Assembly (NCBI GenBank): GCA_015488755.1
Contig: WFNB01000119.1
Span: 1-64,000, forward strand
Length of the DNA stretch: 64,000 bases
Direction of reading: 5' to 3'
Origin: Gammaproteobacteria bacterium
GTDB taxonomy: Bacteria; Pseudomonadota; Gammaproteobacteria; GRL18
Shown here: in pieces, positions 32,689 to 42,800 of the stretch
How the letters are laid out: each line of letters begins with the position of its first letter
Numbering within the stretch: position 1 is the stretch's first letter
Notes under the pieces: generated by a model
The model's database searches: none
Seen by the model: the letters and a program-made list of their open reading frames with translations, nothing else
What the model was told of the DNA's origin: nothing
Program-made: the position numbers and the translations under genes

Positions 32689-32871
32689 CTGAGTTCTGGA
32701 TAACTGAATAAGTAACGTATTAATTAGCCTGTATTTGTTACAGAAGTCGCCGTTAATACATCCTTGTAGGCTTCACTTTGGCATCCATGCCAAAGAGACT
32801 TCTTTCACAAACACAGGCTAATCAACACTTTGAAGTTATTTCCAAGATAATCTTATCCAGAGTTCAGGTTA
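32689..32871. repeat. Nested-palindrome repeat copy B (inverted relative to copy A, ~97% identical by eye)
   Basis: Aligns over ~182 bp with reverse complement of copy A with only a handful of mismatches. Confidence 0.9.
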
Positions 32872-32911
32872 TATATTAAGCTATTCAATAGACAAGGTTT
32901 TAGGACTTATT

Positions 32912-33826
32912 ATGAGGCTACCCAGTTTAAAACACCTGCATTATCTGATCAGTGTTCACCAGCACCAGCACTTTGGCACAGCGGCAAAAGCCTGTCATGT
33001 CAGCCAATCAACCCTCAGTAGCGGTATTGCCGCATTAGAAGCACTCTTGGGGGTACGTTTGATTGAGCGGGATAATAAAAAAATATTATTTACACCGCTG
33101 GCAGAGGAAGTGGTCAAGCAAGCACAACATATTCTGGTTAGCGTGGCTGAGTTAAATGAACAAGTACAAGCATTTGCAAAACCCTTTGGTGGTGTGCTGA
33201 AGCTGGGGGTGATCCCAACCATTGCGCCATTTTTAATACCTCAGTTTCTATTGCTTATAAAACAGCAATTTCCAGACTTGAAAGTCTTTGTCCGAGAAGG
33301 GCAAAGCGCTGTTGTCTTACAACAATTAGATGAAGGTACATTGGATTTGGTACTACTGGCTCTGCCATATGATTGTCATGGCATGATCACAAAAAGCTTT
33401 TATCATGATAAATTTTATTTTGCCTACCATAAAGAGTCCCAATTAACAACTAAACATCTTAATACCGACTTTTCAAATCTCTCTGATCATTCTTTGCTAT
33501 TGCTTGAAGATGGCCATTGTATGCGGGATCATGCCCTATCGGCCTGCCATTTGGAGCACTCAGAAAAAATCCATTCATTTTCTGCTAGCAGTCTGCACAC
33601 ATTGGTACAAATGGTTAATAATGATTTGGGGGTTACTTTTTTACCTAAAATGGCCATTTCATCTGGTATTTTAGATAATACCGACATCCTCATTCGCCCT
33701 CTGGAAGAAAATCATCATAATTATCGTGAAATTGGCTTTGCTTGGCGCTCACAATCCAATCGCCATGAAGAATTTGAGCACGTCGTCGCATTAATGCAGA
33801 CTCATAGCCAACATTTATTCTTATAG
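32912..33826 (+). CDS. oxyR: OxyR-like LysR-family peroxide regulator
   Basis: LysR HTH N-term; redox Cys pair in LLLEDGHCMRDHALSAC; divergent from prx-grx gene. Confidence 0.92.
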   Translation: MRLPSLKHLHYLISVHQHQHFGTAAKACHVSQSTLSSGIAALEALLGVRLIERDNKKILFTPLAEEVVKQAQHILVSVAELNEQVQAFAKPFGGVLKLGVIPTIAPFLIPQFLLLIKQQFPDLKVFVREGQSAVVLQQLDEGTLDLVLLALPYDCHGMITKSFYHDKFYFAYHKESQLTTKHLNTDFSNLSDHSLLLLEDGHCMRDHALSACHLEHSEKIHSFSASSLHTLVQMVNNDLGVTFLPKMAISSGILDNTDILIRPLEENHHNYREIGFAWRSQSNRHEEFEHVVALMQTHSQHLFL

Positions 33827-33845
33827 GCTATGACTGCAAAATTTA

Positions 33846-34763
33846 TCAAGGCTGAAACGATTCCAGATCATTGGCAAAGATAATGTCCCCCTGATACTCT
33901 TTTTTTATCTGTTGCACTGTTTCATCTTGCCGATAAATACTGCGAGCCATCATGTGAGTCAGTAATAATTTTTTTACCCTAGCCTGTCCAGCAATTTTAC
34001 CGATATAACTGGGCTTCATATGCAATAATTGTGGTACTCCTGTGGCATCCTCAGCAATGGTATTATGGGCTACCAGAATATCCGAATCTTGCGCTAAATC
34101 GGGCATCGTATTAAGGCGACCACTCATATCTCCAGTAAAACTGATCACACAGCCTGCTACTTCAACCCGATAAGCTAAAGCTGGAAATGGTCCGTGGTGT
34201 ACAGAAATGGTTTTAATAATAAAATCATTATCCTTATATACCGGTCGAACATTACGGTTCTTATACGTCCATTGAATATTTTTGGTTTTAATTTTATAGG
34301 CACTATCTGCTTTATTGTCTATAAAAGGAGATAAATAAGGATAAACACCTTGTTTCGCACCAAATAAACGCTCTACAAATTGCTCTGCTGAGGCAATAAA
34401 AGTATCACCAGAAGGGCCATAGATAAAGAGATTAGTGGCTCGATCACTAAAAAAACCACCCTTAATATAGGCACTTAAATCGGCACTATGATCAACATGA
34501 AAGTGAGTAAATAAAAAGACCCGTAAATCCTCAAATTTGGCCTGAGTTTTCTTAAAGTTTTGTACCGTTCCAGGTCCAGCATCAATAACAATACGCGCCT
34601 TATTATCCAGCCAGATAAGATAGCCTGTTGAGGCTCGATCAGTTACTAATTCTGGCCCCCCAGTGCCCAACATCTGTAGGCGAACCCGCTTGCTATCACA
34701 TTGGGTCAGTGCATACGATACGCTATGCAATGATATAAATAAAAGCATAAAAATGATTTTCAT
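33846..34763 (-). CDS. Exported MBL-fold metallohydrolase (RNase Z/arylsulfatase-like fold)
   Basis: Signal peptide, LFTHFHVDHSADL, ISFTGDMS, LLLTHMM. Confidence 0.87.
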   Translation of the reverse strand: MKIIFMLLFISLHSVSYALTQCDSKRVRLQMLGTGGPELVTDRASTGYLIWLDNKARIVIDAGPGTVQNFKKTQAKFEDLRVFLFTHFHVDHSADLSAYIKGGFFSDRATNLFIYGPSGDTFIASAEQFVERLFGAKQGVYPYLSPFIDNKADSAYKIKTKNIQWTYKNRNVRPVYKDNDFIIKTISVHHGPFPALAYRVEVAGCVISFTGDMSGRLNTMPDLAQDSDILVAHNTIAEDATGVPQLLHMKPSYIGKIAGQARVKKLLLTHMMARSIYRQDETVQQIKKEYQGDIIFANDLESFQP

Positions 34764-34926
34764 AAGTACCCTAAAAAATTTGTTTTACATAAGACGACTA
34801 TAATGACCGGAAAGCCATGCGGATTATTCCAAAAAAATAAAATCCTGATTATCCAATTTGTTTGGCATGTGATTTTCTGGCCTATTCATCGTATAATCAG
34901 GGGATCAATAGTGAGCAGGAAATAAC

Positions 34927-35688
34927 ATGGAAAATCAAAACCCATCTGACGATACCACACATTTTGGTTATAAAACGGTTCATACAGAAGAAAAAGTCGC
35001 TAAAGTGGCTGAAGTCTTTCATTCTGTTGCCAGTAAATATGACATGATGAATGATTTAATGTCCATGGGAGTACACCGGATATGGAAGCGTTTAACCATT
35101 GAAAAAAGTGGTGTCCGCCGTGGCCATAGGGTCTTAGATTTAGCCGGAGGCACGGGTGACTTAACCGCTAAGTTTTCTAAAATAGTTGGTGCTAGTGGGC
35201 AGGTTGTTCTCGGTGACATTAATGATTCCATGCTTAAAGTTGGTCGGACTCGTTTATTAGATAAAGGTATTGTCGGCAATGTTGATTATGTGCAGGCCAA
35301 TGCGGAGTGTCTGCCCTTTCCTGATAATAGTTTTGACTGCATCACTATTGCTTTTGGTTTGCGCAATGTCACCGATAAAGATGCCGCCTTAGCCTCCATG
35401 TTTCGGGTCTTAAAACCCGGAGGTCGCTTATTAATTCTAGAATTTTCCAAACCGGTGGCACCGGGTTTAAGCCCTTTATATGATTTCTATTCTTTTAATA
35501 TTTTACCAGTTATGGGCAAAATAATTGCAAATGACTCTGACAGTTACCGCTATTTAGCAGAGTCCATTCGTATGCATCCTGATCAAGAAACCTTAAAAGA
35601 TATGATGACTACAGCAGGTTTTGAGCGTTGTGAGTACAGCAATTTAACCGGTGGCATTGTCGCCCTGCACCGTGGTTTTAAATTTTAA
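34927..35688 (+). CDS. ubiE: Ubiquinone/menaquinone biosynthesis C-methyltransferase
   Basis: [45 protein letters not shown]. Confidence 0.98.
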   Translation: MENQNPSDDTTHFGYKTVHTEEKVAKVAEVFHSVASKYDMMNDLMSMGVHRIWKRLTIEKSGVRRGHRVLDLAGGTGDLTAKFSKIVGASGQVVLGDINDSMLKVGRTRLLDKGIVGNVDYVQANAECLPFPDNSFDCITIAFGLRNVTDKDAALASMFRVLKPGGRLLILEFSKPVAPGLSPLYDFYSFNILPVMGKIIANDSDSYRYLAESIRMHPDQETLKDMMTTAGFERCEYSNLTGGIVALHRGFKF

Positions 35689-36392
35689 TGACTCAAACAA
35701 CTGAACAAACAAGCAATACTCTCAATGCTGGTAAGCCACTACTTATTCCACTACTAGGTGCTATGGAAGCTGGTTTAAATCAACTCTTTGCCATGGATCC
35801 CGATAGCCTCATCTCTCTATCACGTTTTAAAGGACGTATTATTGCTCTTCATATCAGCGATATTGAGCAATGCTTATACTTTTTCCCTGACACATCAGGC
35901 GTGCAAATTATCAGTCATTATGAAGGCCAAGCCGATACGATTATCAGTGGCTCATTACTGACCTTTGCACGCATGGCAATGAGTAGTGAAAAAGAAAAAA
36001 CTCAGGCTATCTTTAAAGGTGACATTAGCATCAGCGGTGATATTGCTCTAGGACAACATTTTCAGGCACTGTTTAAACAACTGGATATTGATTGGGAAGA
36101 ACACATCTCCCATATTACCGGTGATGTTATTGCCCACTCACTAGGAAATATTGCCAGAGGTTTACTTGGTTGGGGTAAGCAAACACTTAACACCCTCAGT
36201 ATGGATGCCAGTGAATATGTGCAATACGAAAGCAAAGACATTGCCTCAACACCAGAGCTTGAGTATTTTAGTGAACGAATTGATCGCATACGCAGTGATG
36301 TTGATCGAGCTGAAGCTCGGGTCAATCGTTTATTACAAAGCCAATTATCAACGGAACCACACGCGCAACCTTCCAGCAAGCCATCCATATAA
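35688..36392 (+). CDS. ubiJ: SCP2-domain ubiquinone accessory factor
   Basis: Between ubiE and ubiB; SCP2-like domain then C-term coiled coil. Confidence 0.9.
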   Translation: MTQTTEQTSNTLNAGKPLLIPLLGAMEAGLNQLFAMDPDSLISLSRFKGRIIALHISDIEQCLYFFPDTSGVQIISHYEGQADTIISGSLLTFARMAMSSEKEKTQAIFKGDISISGDIALGQHFQALFKQLDIDWEEHISHITGDVIAHSLGNIARGLLGWGKQTLNTLSMDASEYVQYESKDIASTPELEYFSERIDRIRSDVDRAEARVNRLLQSQLSTEPHAQPSSKPSI

Positions 36393-36395
36393 GAA

Positions 36396-38033
36396 GTGTA
36401 TCGAGTGAAAAGCATTACCCATTTTTTCCATTTACTATTTATTAGCCGCATATTACTACGCTATGGTTTTGATGATTTATTAATCAATACCCATTTATTT
36501 CGCCCACTGCGTTTACTACGTGTTTTTACCCCTTCCTTTTGGTTTCGACAACGAACTCGCCGTCCTCGTGGTGAACGCATCCGCAAAGCCTTAGAAGATT
36601 TAGGGCCAATTTTTGTTAAGTTTGGCCAAATTCTCTCCACTCGGCGCGATCTATTACCTGATGACTTAGCCGATGAATTGGCAAAATTACAAGATCAAGT
36701 ACCCCCTTTTTCTGGTGATAAAGCCGTTAAAATTATTGAAGAATCCTTTAAACGACCCATTGAACAAATATTTGCTGAGTTTAATCGTACCCCTCTAGCT
36801 TCAGCATCCATTGCTCAGGTGCATACTGCTACTTTGTTAGATGGTCGTGAAATGGTGGTTAAGGTGGTACGCCCTGATATTGAAAAAGTGATCCGCCGAG
36901 ATTTAGAATTGCTATATCTTATTGCGGATAAAGTTGAAAAATACTGGTCTGAAGGCAAGCGATTGCGCCCCCATGAAGTGGTGGCAGAGTTCGATAAAAA
37001 TATTATTGATGAGCTGGACTTACTTAGAGAAGCTGCCAATGCATCTGAACTAAGACGTAACTTTAAAGACTCACCCCTGCTGTATATTCCCGAGGTTGAC
37101 TGGGATCATTGCCGTAAAAAAGTCATGGTTATGGAGCGTATTCACGGTATGCCGGTCACCAATATGGATGATCTTAAAGCCATGGATATTGATTTTAAGG
37201 CTCTGGCCGAAATGGGAGTCGAGATATTTTTTACTCAAGTATTTCGTGATAATTTTTTCCATGCTGACATGCATCCGGGAAATATTTTTGTATCTAATTC
37301 CGGCCAATACATTGCTATTGATTTTGGTATTATGGGAAGCTTAAGCAGTGATGATCAACGTTATCTGGCAGAAAATTTTCTCGCCTTTTTTAATCGTGAT
37401 TATTATCGGGTAGCAGAGTTGCATGTGCAATCAGGTTGGGTACCTGCTGATACCCGAGTGGATGATTTTGAGTCCGCCATTCGTTCTGTTTGTGAACCTA
37501 TTTTTGAAAAACCCTTACATGAAATTTCTTTTGGCCAGCTTTTATTGCGCTTATTTCAAACCGCTCGACGCTTTAATATGGAAGTACAACCACAATTAGT
37601 TTTATTACAAAAAACCCTATTAAATATCGAAGGTTTGGGCCGGCAACTCTATCCTCAGTTAGATTTATGGGACACCGCCAAACCCTTTTTAGAAAACTGG
37701 ATGAAAGAGCAATTAGGCTTTCGTTCTTTTGCCAAACAAGTGAAACATAATGCCCCTTTATGGATGGAGCAATTACCAGAATTTCCTAGCCATGTCTTTG
37801 ATGTCGTGCAACAAGCTCGCAAGGGACAGTTACGCATTAATTACCAAAGTGACACTCTCAATCGTATTGAACATAAAATTGTTCAACAAACTAAGCGCAG
37901 CACTCAAGCAATTATCAGCTCAGCCTTACTCATTAGTGGTGCAATATTGTATTCACAAAATATGCTTAATGAGGCACAAATTGTTTTTGGACTTGGTAGT
38001 ATCAGTGCGTTATGGCTATTTTTTACATCATAA
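36396..38033 (+). CDS. ubiB: Ubiquinone biosynthesis ABC1/ADCK-family kinase-like protein
   Basis: EDLGPIFVKFGQILSTRRDLLPDDLADELAKLQDQVPPF; FHADMHPGNIFVS. Confidence 0.97.
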   Translation: MYRVKSITHFFHLLFISRILLRYGFDDLLINTHLFRPLRLLRVFTPSFWFRQRTRRPRGERIRKALEDLGPIFVKFGQILSTRRDLLPDDLADELAKLQDQVPPFSGDKAVKIIEESFKRPIEQIFAEFNRTPLASASIAQVHTATLLDGREMVVKVVRPDIEKVIRRDLELLYLIADKVEKYWSEGKRLRPHEVVAEFDKNIIDELDLLREAANASELRRNFKDSPLLYIPEVDWDHCRKKVMVMERIHGMPVTNMDDLKAMDIDFKALAEMGVEIFFTQVFRDNFFHADMHPGNIFVSNSGQYIAIDFGIMGSLSSDDQRYLAENFLAFFNRDYYRVAELHVQSGWVPADTRVDDFESAIRSVCEPIFEKPLHEISFGQLLLRLFQTARRFNMEVQPQLVLLQKTLLNIEGLGRQLYPQLDLWDTAKPFLENWMKEQLGFRSFAKQVKHNAPLWMEQLPEFPSHVFDVVQQARKGQLRINYQSDTLNRIEHKIVQQTKRSTQAIISSALLISGAILYSQNMLNEAQIVFGLGSISALWLFFTS

Positions 38034-38078
38034 ATCCATATCAAGCCAAAAACTTAACTAACCTCTTTAGCTTTACAA

Positions 38079-39077
38079 TTAAAAATTATCACCATCAATT
38101 AAATTACCCAGCCCACCTAAGACGGAGCCCTCACCTTGTGAACCACCATTTTGCGGTGCTGAAGCCAACATTCGACCGGCTAAGCGTGAAAATGGCAGAG
38201 ATTGCATCCAAATTTTACCTGGCCCTTGAACTCGGGCAAAAAATAGTCCTTCACCACCAAAGAGAGCGGACTTAATTCCCCCTACTTTCTGTATGTCAAA
38301 TTCAACCGTTTGTGTCATAGCCACAATACAACCGGTATCCACATGCAGTATTTCCCCTTCTTCTAGTTCACGCTCAATAACCGTACCCCCTGCATGAACA
38401 AAGACCATGCCATCACCTTCAAGACGTTGCATAACAAAACCTTCACCGCCAAATAAACCCGTTAAGATCTTTTTCTGGAAATGAATGCCTATAGCAACCC
38501 CTTTGGCTGCACATAAAAAGCTGTCTTTTTGACAAATAAGAACACCATTTACATTAGGTAAGGTAATGGGAATAATATTGCCAGGGAAGGGGGCACCAAA
38601 GGCCACATGTGCTTTACCGGTACCTTCATGGGTAAAGACAGTGGTAAACATGCTTTCACCGGTTATCAGACGCTTACCAGCGCCTAATAACTTGTCCATA
38701 AAACCACCCTGATTATCATTGTGGGAGCCATCACCAAAAACAGTATCAAGATTAATCGTGGCATCTTTGTACATCATCGCACCAGCCTCAGCCACTGCGC
38801 TTTCACCAGGATCAAGTTCTATTTCTACAAACTGCATCTCAGAACCATGAATAGTAAAGTCAATTTCATCTGACGAAACGGTTGTTACAGGAGGAGGGGC
38901 ACTTACCTGAGAGTTTGCTAACTGTTGAAATTCACCTACTTGACTGATCGGCAACCATTCGGCAAAACCTTCACGCCATGCGTGTCCATCTTTATTGGTT
39001 GTTGTTTGAGCAATAGCATCAGCCAGTGTTAATGGCCCCATTTGCTCACCATTATAACTAAGATACCATGATGACAT
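38079..39077 (-). CDS. GYF_2 (DUF4339)-like domain + AIM24/TIGR00266-family protein
   Basis: N-term WYLSYNGEQMGPLTLADA...WREGFAEWLPI; C-part EIELDPGESAVAEAGAMMYKDATI, CQKDSFLCAAKGV. Confidence 0.87.
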   Translation of the reverse strand: MSSWYLSYNGEQMGPLTLADAIAQTTTNKDGHAWREGFAEWLPISQVGEFQQLANSQVSAPPPVTTVSSDEIDFTIHGSEMQFVEIELDPGESAVAEAGAMMYKDATINLDTVFGDGSHNDNQGGFMDKLLGAGKRLITGESMFTTVFTHEGTGKAHVAFGAPFPGNIIPITLPNVNGVLICQKDSFLCAAKGVAIGIHFQKKILTGLFGGEGFVMQRLEGDGMVFVHAGGTVIERELEEGEILHVDTGCIVAMTQTVEFDIQKVGGIKSALFGGEGLFFARVQGPGKIWMQSLPFSRLAGRMLASAPQNGGSQGEGSVLGGLGNLIDGDNF

Positions 39078-39080
39078 AAT

Positions 39081-39776
39081 TTATTCCTTTGTTTGAAATT
39101 GTTCATTAAGCTGGGTTATGGTTTCAATTGGGAGTTTAAGGCAGTTTGCCAATTGAGTTAAGTAATTTTGTTCTTCACTGGTATCTACTGTAATGGCTAA
39201 AAGAGAGACCATATAAACTTGTTGTGCACTTTCAGCATCATTTACTTGAGCACAGATCTGCTCTAGTGTCGGTGGAGTATCAATACGCTGTTGCACATAA
39301 TCAAAACCATCTTGATCACTATTAATGGCTGTAAGCTGTTGTAAAATTTTTGTTTCTTCATCGGGGTCAATATAACCATCAGCATTTGCCGCAGCAAGCA
39401 TTGCATCAATTAACAAAAGTGCCATTGTTTGTGGTTTCTCTTCTGCAGGTGATGTTTCTACTGCATTAGAGGATATTGGCGGTGGCGCTTTGGGGGGCGC
39501 TGATGAAGTAACTGACGATATAGGTGGTGGAGGCGGTGGTGCTGCTGTTTTAAGCCCTTGAGCCGGTTGAATTGGGGGTGGCATATTAGCACTAGATGTT
39601 GCAGAGCGAGTATTATTTTGATCTTGTGTGAAATGCTCATAGGCTGCAATAGCAATACCCAAAGCCCCCATACCCAAGGCTGCTTTGTTCCCCATTTTAC
39701 CACCTGAAAGAGTGCCTTTAAGTAAGCCTCCCAATAAACTTTGTGCATCAAACATTAAATTGTCCTTATCAAGCAA
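39081..39776 (-). CDS. DUF533/TerB-like protein with Pro-rich linker
   Basis: N-term GGLLKGTLSGGKMGNKAALGMGALGIAIAAYEHF; C-term ALLLIDAMLAAANADGYIDPDEETKIL. Confidence 0.87.
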   Translation of the reverse strand: MLDKDNLMFDAQSLLGGLLKGTLSGGKMGNKAALGMGALGIAIAAYEHFTQDQNNTRSATSSANMPPPIQPAQGLKTAAPPPPPPISSVTSSAPPKAPPPISSNAVETSPAEEKPQTMALLLIDAMLAAANADGYIDPDEETKILQQLTAINSDQDGFDYVQQRIDTPPTLEQICAQVNDAESAQQVYMVSLLAITVDTSEEQNYLTQLANCLKLPIETITQLNEQFQTKE

Positions 39777-39857
39777 ATAATAACTAAAAATAATAGCCTG
39801 TTCATAAATTGAAAACAGGTATCACTCATAAAAAAAGTAGCAATAATCGTAAATCAA

Positions 39858-42800
39858 TCAGCAAAGATCCCAATTCATTTTTGCAGCATGACGACTATGG
39901 GTACTTTGTAGAAACGTTTCATACTTCTCAATAGTAGCCTGCAATAACAAATTTTGATTAAACTGCTTGGTAAATAAGTAACTTTTTTTACCTATATAAT
40001 CCGTTACTTCATCAATTTTTGTGATGAGCATTTTATAAGAATCAAAAGTAAGTGGCTGACTGGCATAGACTTCCATTAAACCATTTTCTTCTATAAATAG
40101 AGCAACGGCTTGGGAAGACATTTTTTTGCTCAAAATTAAGTCATCAAAATAGTTAACAATCATATCCGCTGCTTCTTCATTTTGTACTTCGTTAATTAAG
40201 TGCAGTGCAGGGATTGTGTATTGATTTTCTGAACCAAATCTCATGTTAATGGTATTAGATGGTGCATTGATATTACTTTTTGTATCACGCTCAGACAAAA
40301 CTTTCAAAACATGTAGTTTAAAGAAATGAGTGAACTGAGTGTTCAATATTGAGGCTTCTGATCGATAAGAAGCAAGTAATTTTTTATTTAGCAACTCATC
40401 TACTTTGAGCATAAAAACAGTAAAATAAGTTTGAATAGGCTTGTCAATATCATTCTCAAATTGCTCAATAATATCAATAAATAAAGGTCTATTATTTTTC
40501 CAATGATGACTTAAAAAAAGCAATTCTTCCATATGCATATAGTGTAAACGAATGTGATCAGCCGCACTAAGACCATCAAGTTCATCAACTTTAGTGGAAT
40601 TCATAATTTGCACAATATGAGCACAAATATAAGCAATCATTGAGCGAGCCACAATGAGATCTTGTTCTTTATTTGCATCGTTAATACCAAAACCATAGCA
40701 CTTATCTACAAGCCATTTTTGTGCCATTTCTTGTGTTTTTTTATGTCGTGTACGAAATTTATCTTCACTGACTGCAAACACAATAAGCTCTGTCATAATA
40801 CTGTCGTAGCTTAAACTAAAGACACTATCCAAGCTGACAATATGATCAAACTCTTGATCCAAAACACTCTTAAGTATACGTTCACTTTGACAAACAATGA
40901 TCAATTGCTTCTGTTCTTCATAACCATGTTCATCATCAAAAGAAATATTTTCATCTTCCCATTCTGGTGAAAAATAGAATAGAACCGAATTATCTAAGTC
41001 TGCTTCAATAACAGCAAAATCATCTTCGTCCATACCACCTAATCTGGCAATAGACTGTTTAAATGTAACACTCGGTTGGTACTCATCTTGTTCATTTAAG
41101 CAATTTTTAAAGCCATTGACTGTAGCTTCATCAAGAGCTTCTCTATGCAAGCAAAATTCATAGTGTTGTTGTGGTGAGACTGATTCTAAGCCTAAAAGTT
41201 CATCCTGATCATGAGTTCTCAGATAGTCTGCAACACGATTAATTAAAGACTCATCTTTTTTATAAGCAGAACGTTCAATACCTTCTAATAGCATTATATT
41301 GGTAATTAATTCTGCTTTTTTATTATGTTTTATAATATAATTTATAGTATTGGCTATTTTAGTTTCATCAATATCTTCAGAATGGACACTAGCAAGTAAC
41401 TCTGGAACAATCGTTTTCTTAATCGTTTGTTCAATTGTTACTTCATTTGTTTCTTGCATTAGGTTAAATAATACAGTAAGTAGCTTATTATCTGAGCTAA
41501 TCCTATGAAACAAGTCTGCTTCATGCCATAAACGTTCACTATTATTTTCATTAAAATTATCAAGCAGGCATTCTTTATATTCTTCAACAGCTAAAAATGG
41601 CGTAATAAAATCAATAATAAATTCTTCAGCTGTATTAAATTCAACTAATTTCCAATACATGCAATTTAAGGCATCACTAAAATATTTATTAGCAGACAAA
41701 CCATAAAAATTAATTTGCCGTTTGACCATTTCTTGCCAGCGCTTAAACATGATTTCTAATTTAAAACCATGATAGGAATTCTCGCCATTTAAGAAATTCT
41801 CCCCATAGGGTCGTTCTTTGGTTTGTATTTTCCACTCACTCAACAAGTAGGGTAGCTTGTTAAAAAGTATTCGTTCCTTAATTGCACCTAAGGAAAACTG
41901 ATCTTGCATCCGAATGTATTTTTTATACGCTTGAAGATTTAACCTCTGGCGCATATAAAAACCAAAAGCAGTAATGCCTATATGATGTGTATATTTAGGA
42001 GAGGCACTATTAACACCTTCAGAAATACAATGTTTTGTTTCTAATGCTGAGGTATCAAAGTCGAAAATTTCAACACTAGAATCATCATTAACCCAAATAT
42101 TTCCGGGTTTAAGATCACGATGAATCACTCCTACATTATTGGCTTGCTTTACTGCATTTTCAATATGAGTATAGAGTTTTATTTTTTTATTTCGACTGTA
42201 TGATTTCCATTTATTTGTTTTTAAAAAGCTACTGAGTTCACTACCATTTTTGAATTTTTTAGAGGCCACAAAAATACAGTTTTTCACCATGAAAAATTGT
42301 TCTACTATTTGGGCAATATTTTTTAATAGTCGATCCACATCATCATCACGACCATTATCTAAATGTTGTAAATAAGACTTTAATTTATAAGCCTGTGATT
42401 GATGATTAGTCGCCAAAAGAAAATCAATGGGATCGTTTGCACTTAAGGGGGTGTTATATTTTTTGGCTCTTAGCGAAATAAGTGCTTCTTTAATCCAAGA
42501 ATTAAAGACTAATGTCCGACCTTTTTCCTGAGTTAAAAAATCTTGAAATTTTATAACCCATTCATCTGTTATTCCAGACTTAGTCTCTCTTAGCTGAATA
42601 AAGTAAATATCAAGATTACGCCCAGTTTCTACTGGTCGGGTAATTTTACATTGCTTCTTTTTATTTAAAGAAAATCTTGATTTTGGTTGTAGCTTATTTT
42701 TTAATAGTTGTACGAACTTAGCATCATGCTTAACCACATGTAATGCCAGAAATGCAGAAATTTTATTAATTTCATTTTGATCATAAACACCAAGTTGCTT

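Noticed and set aside
36062-36451. - strand 129-aa ORF opposite ubiJ/ubiB
   Set aside because: Antisense shadow of ubiJ; no recognised motif.
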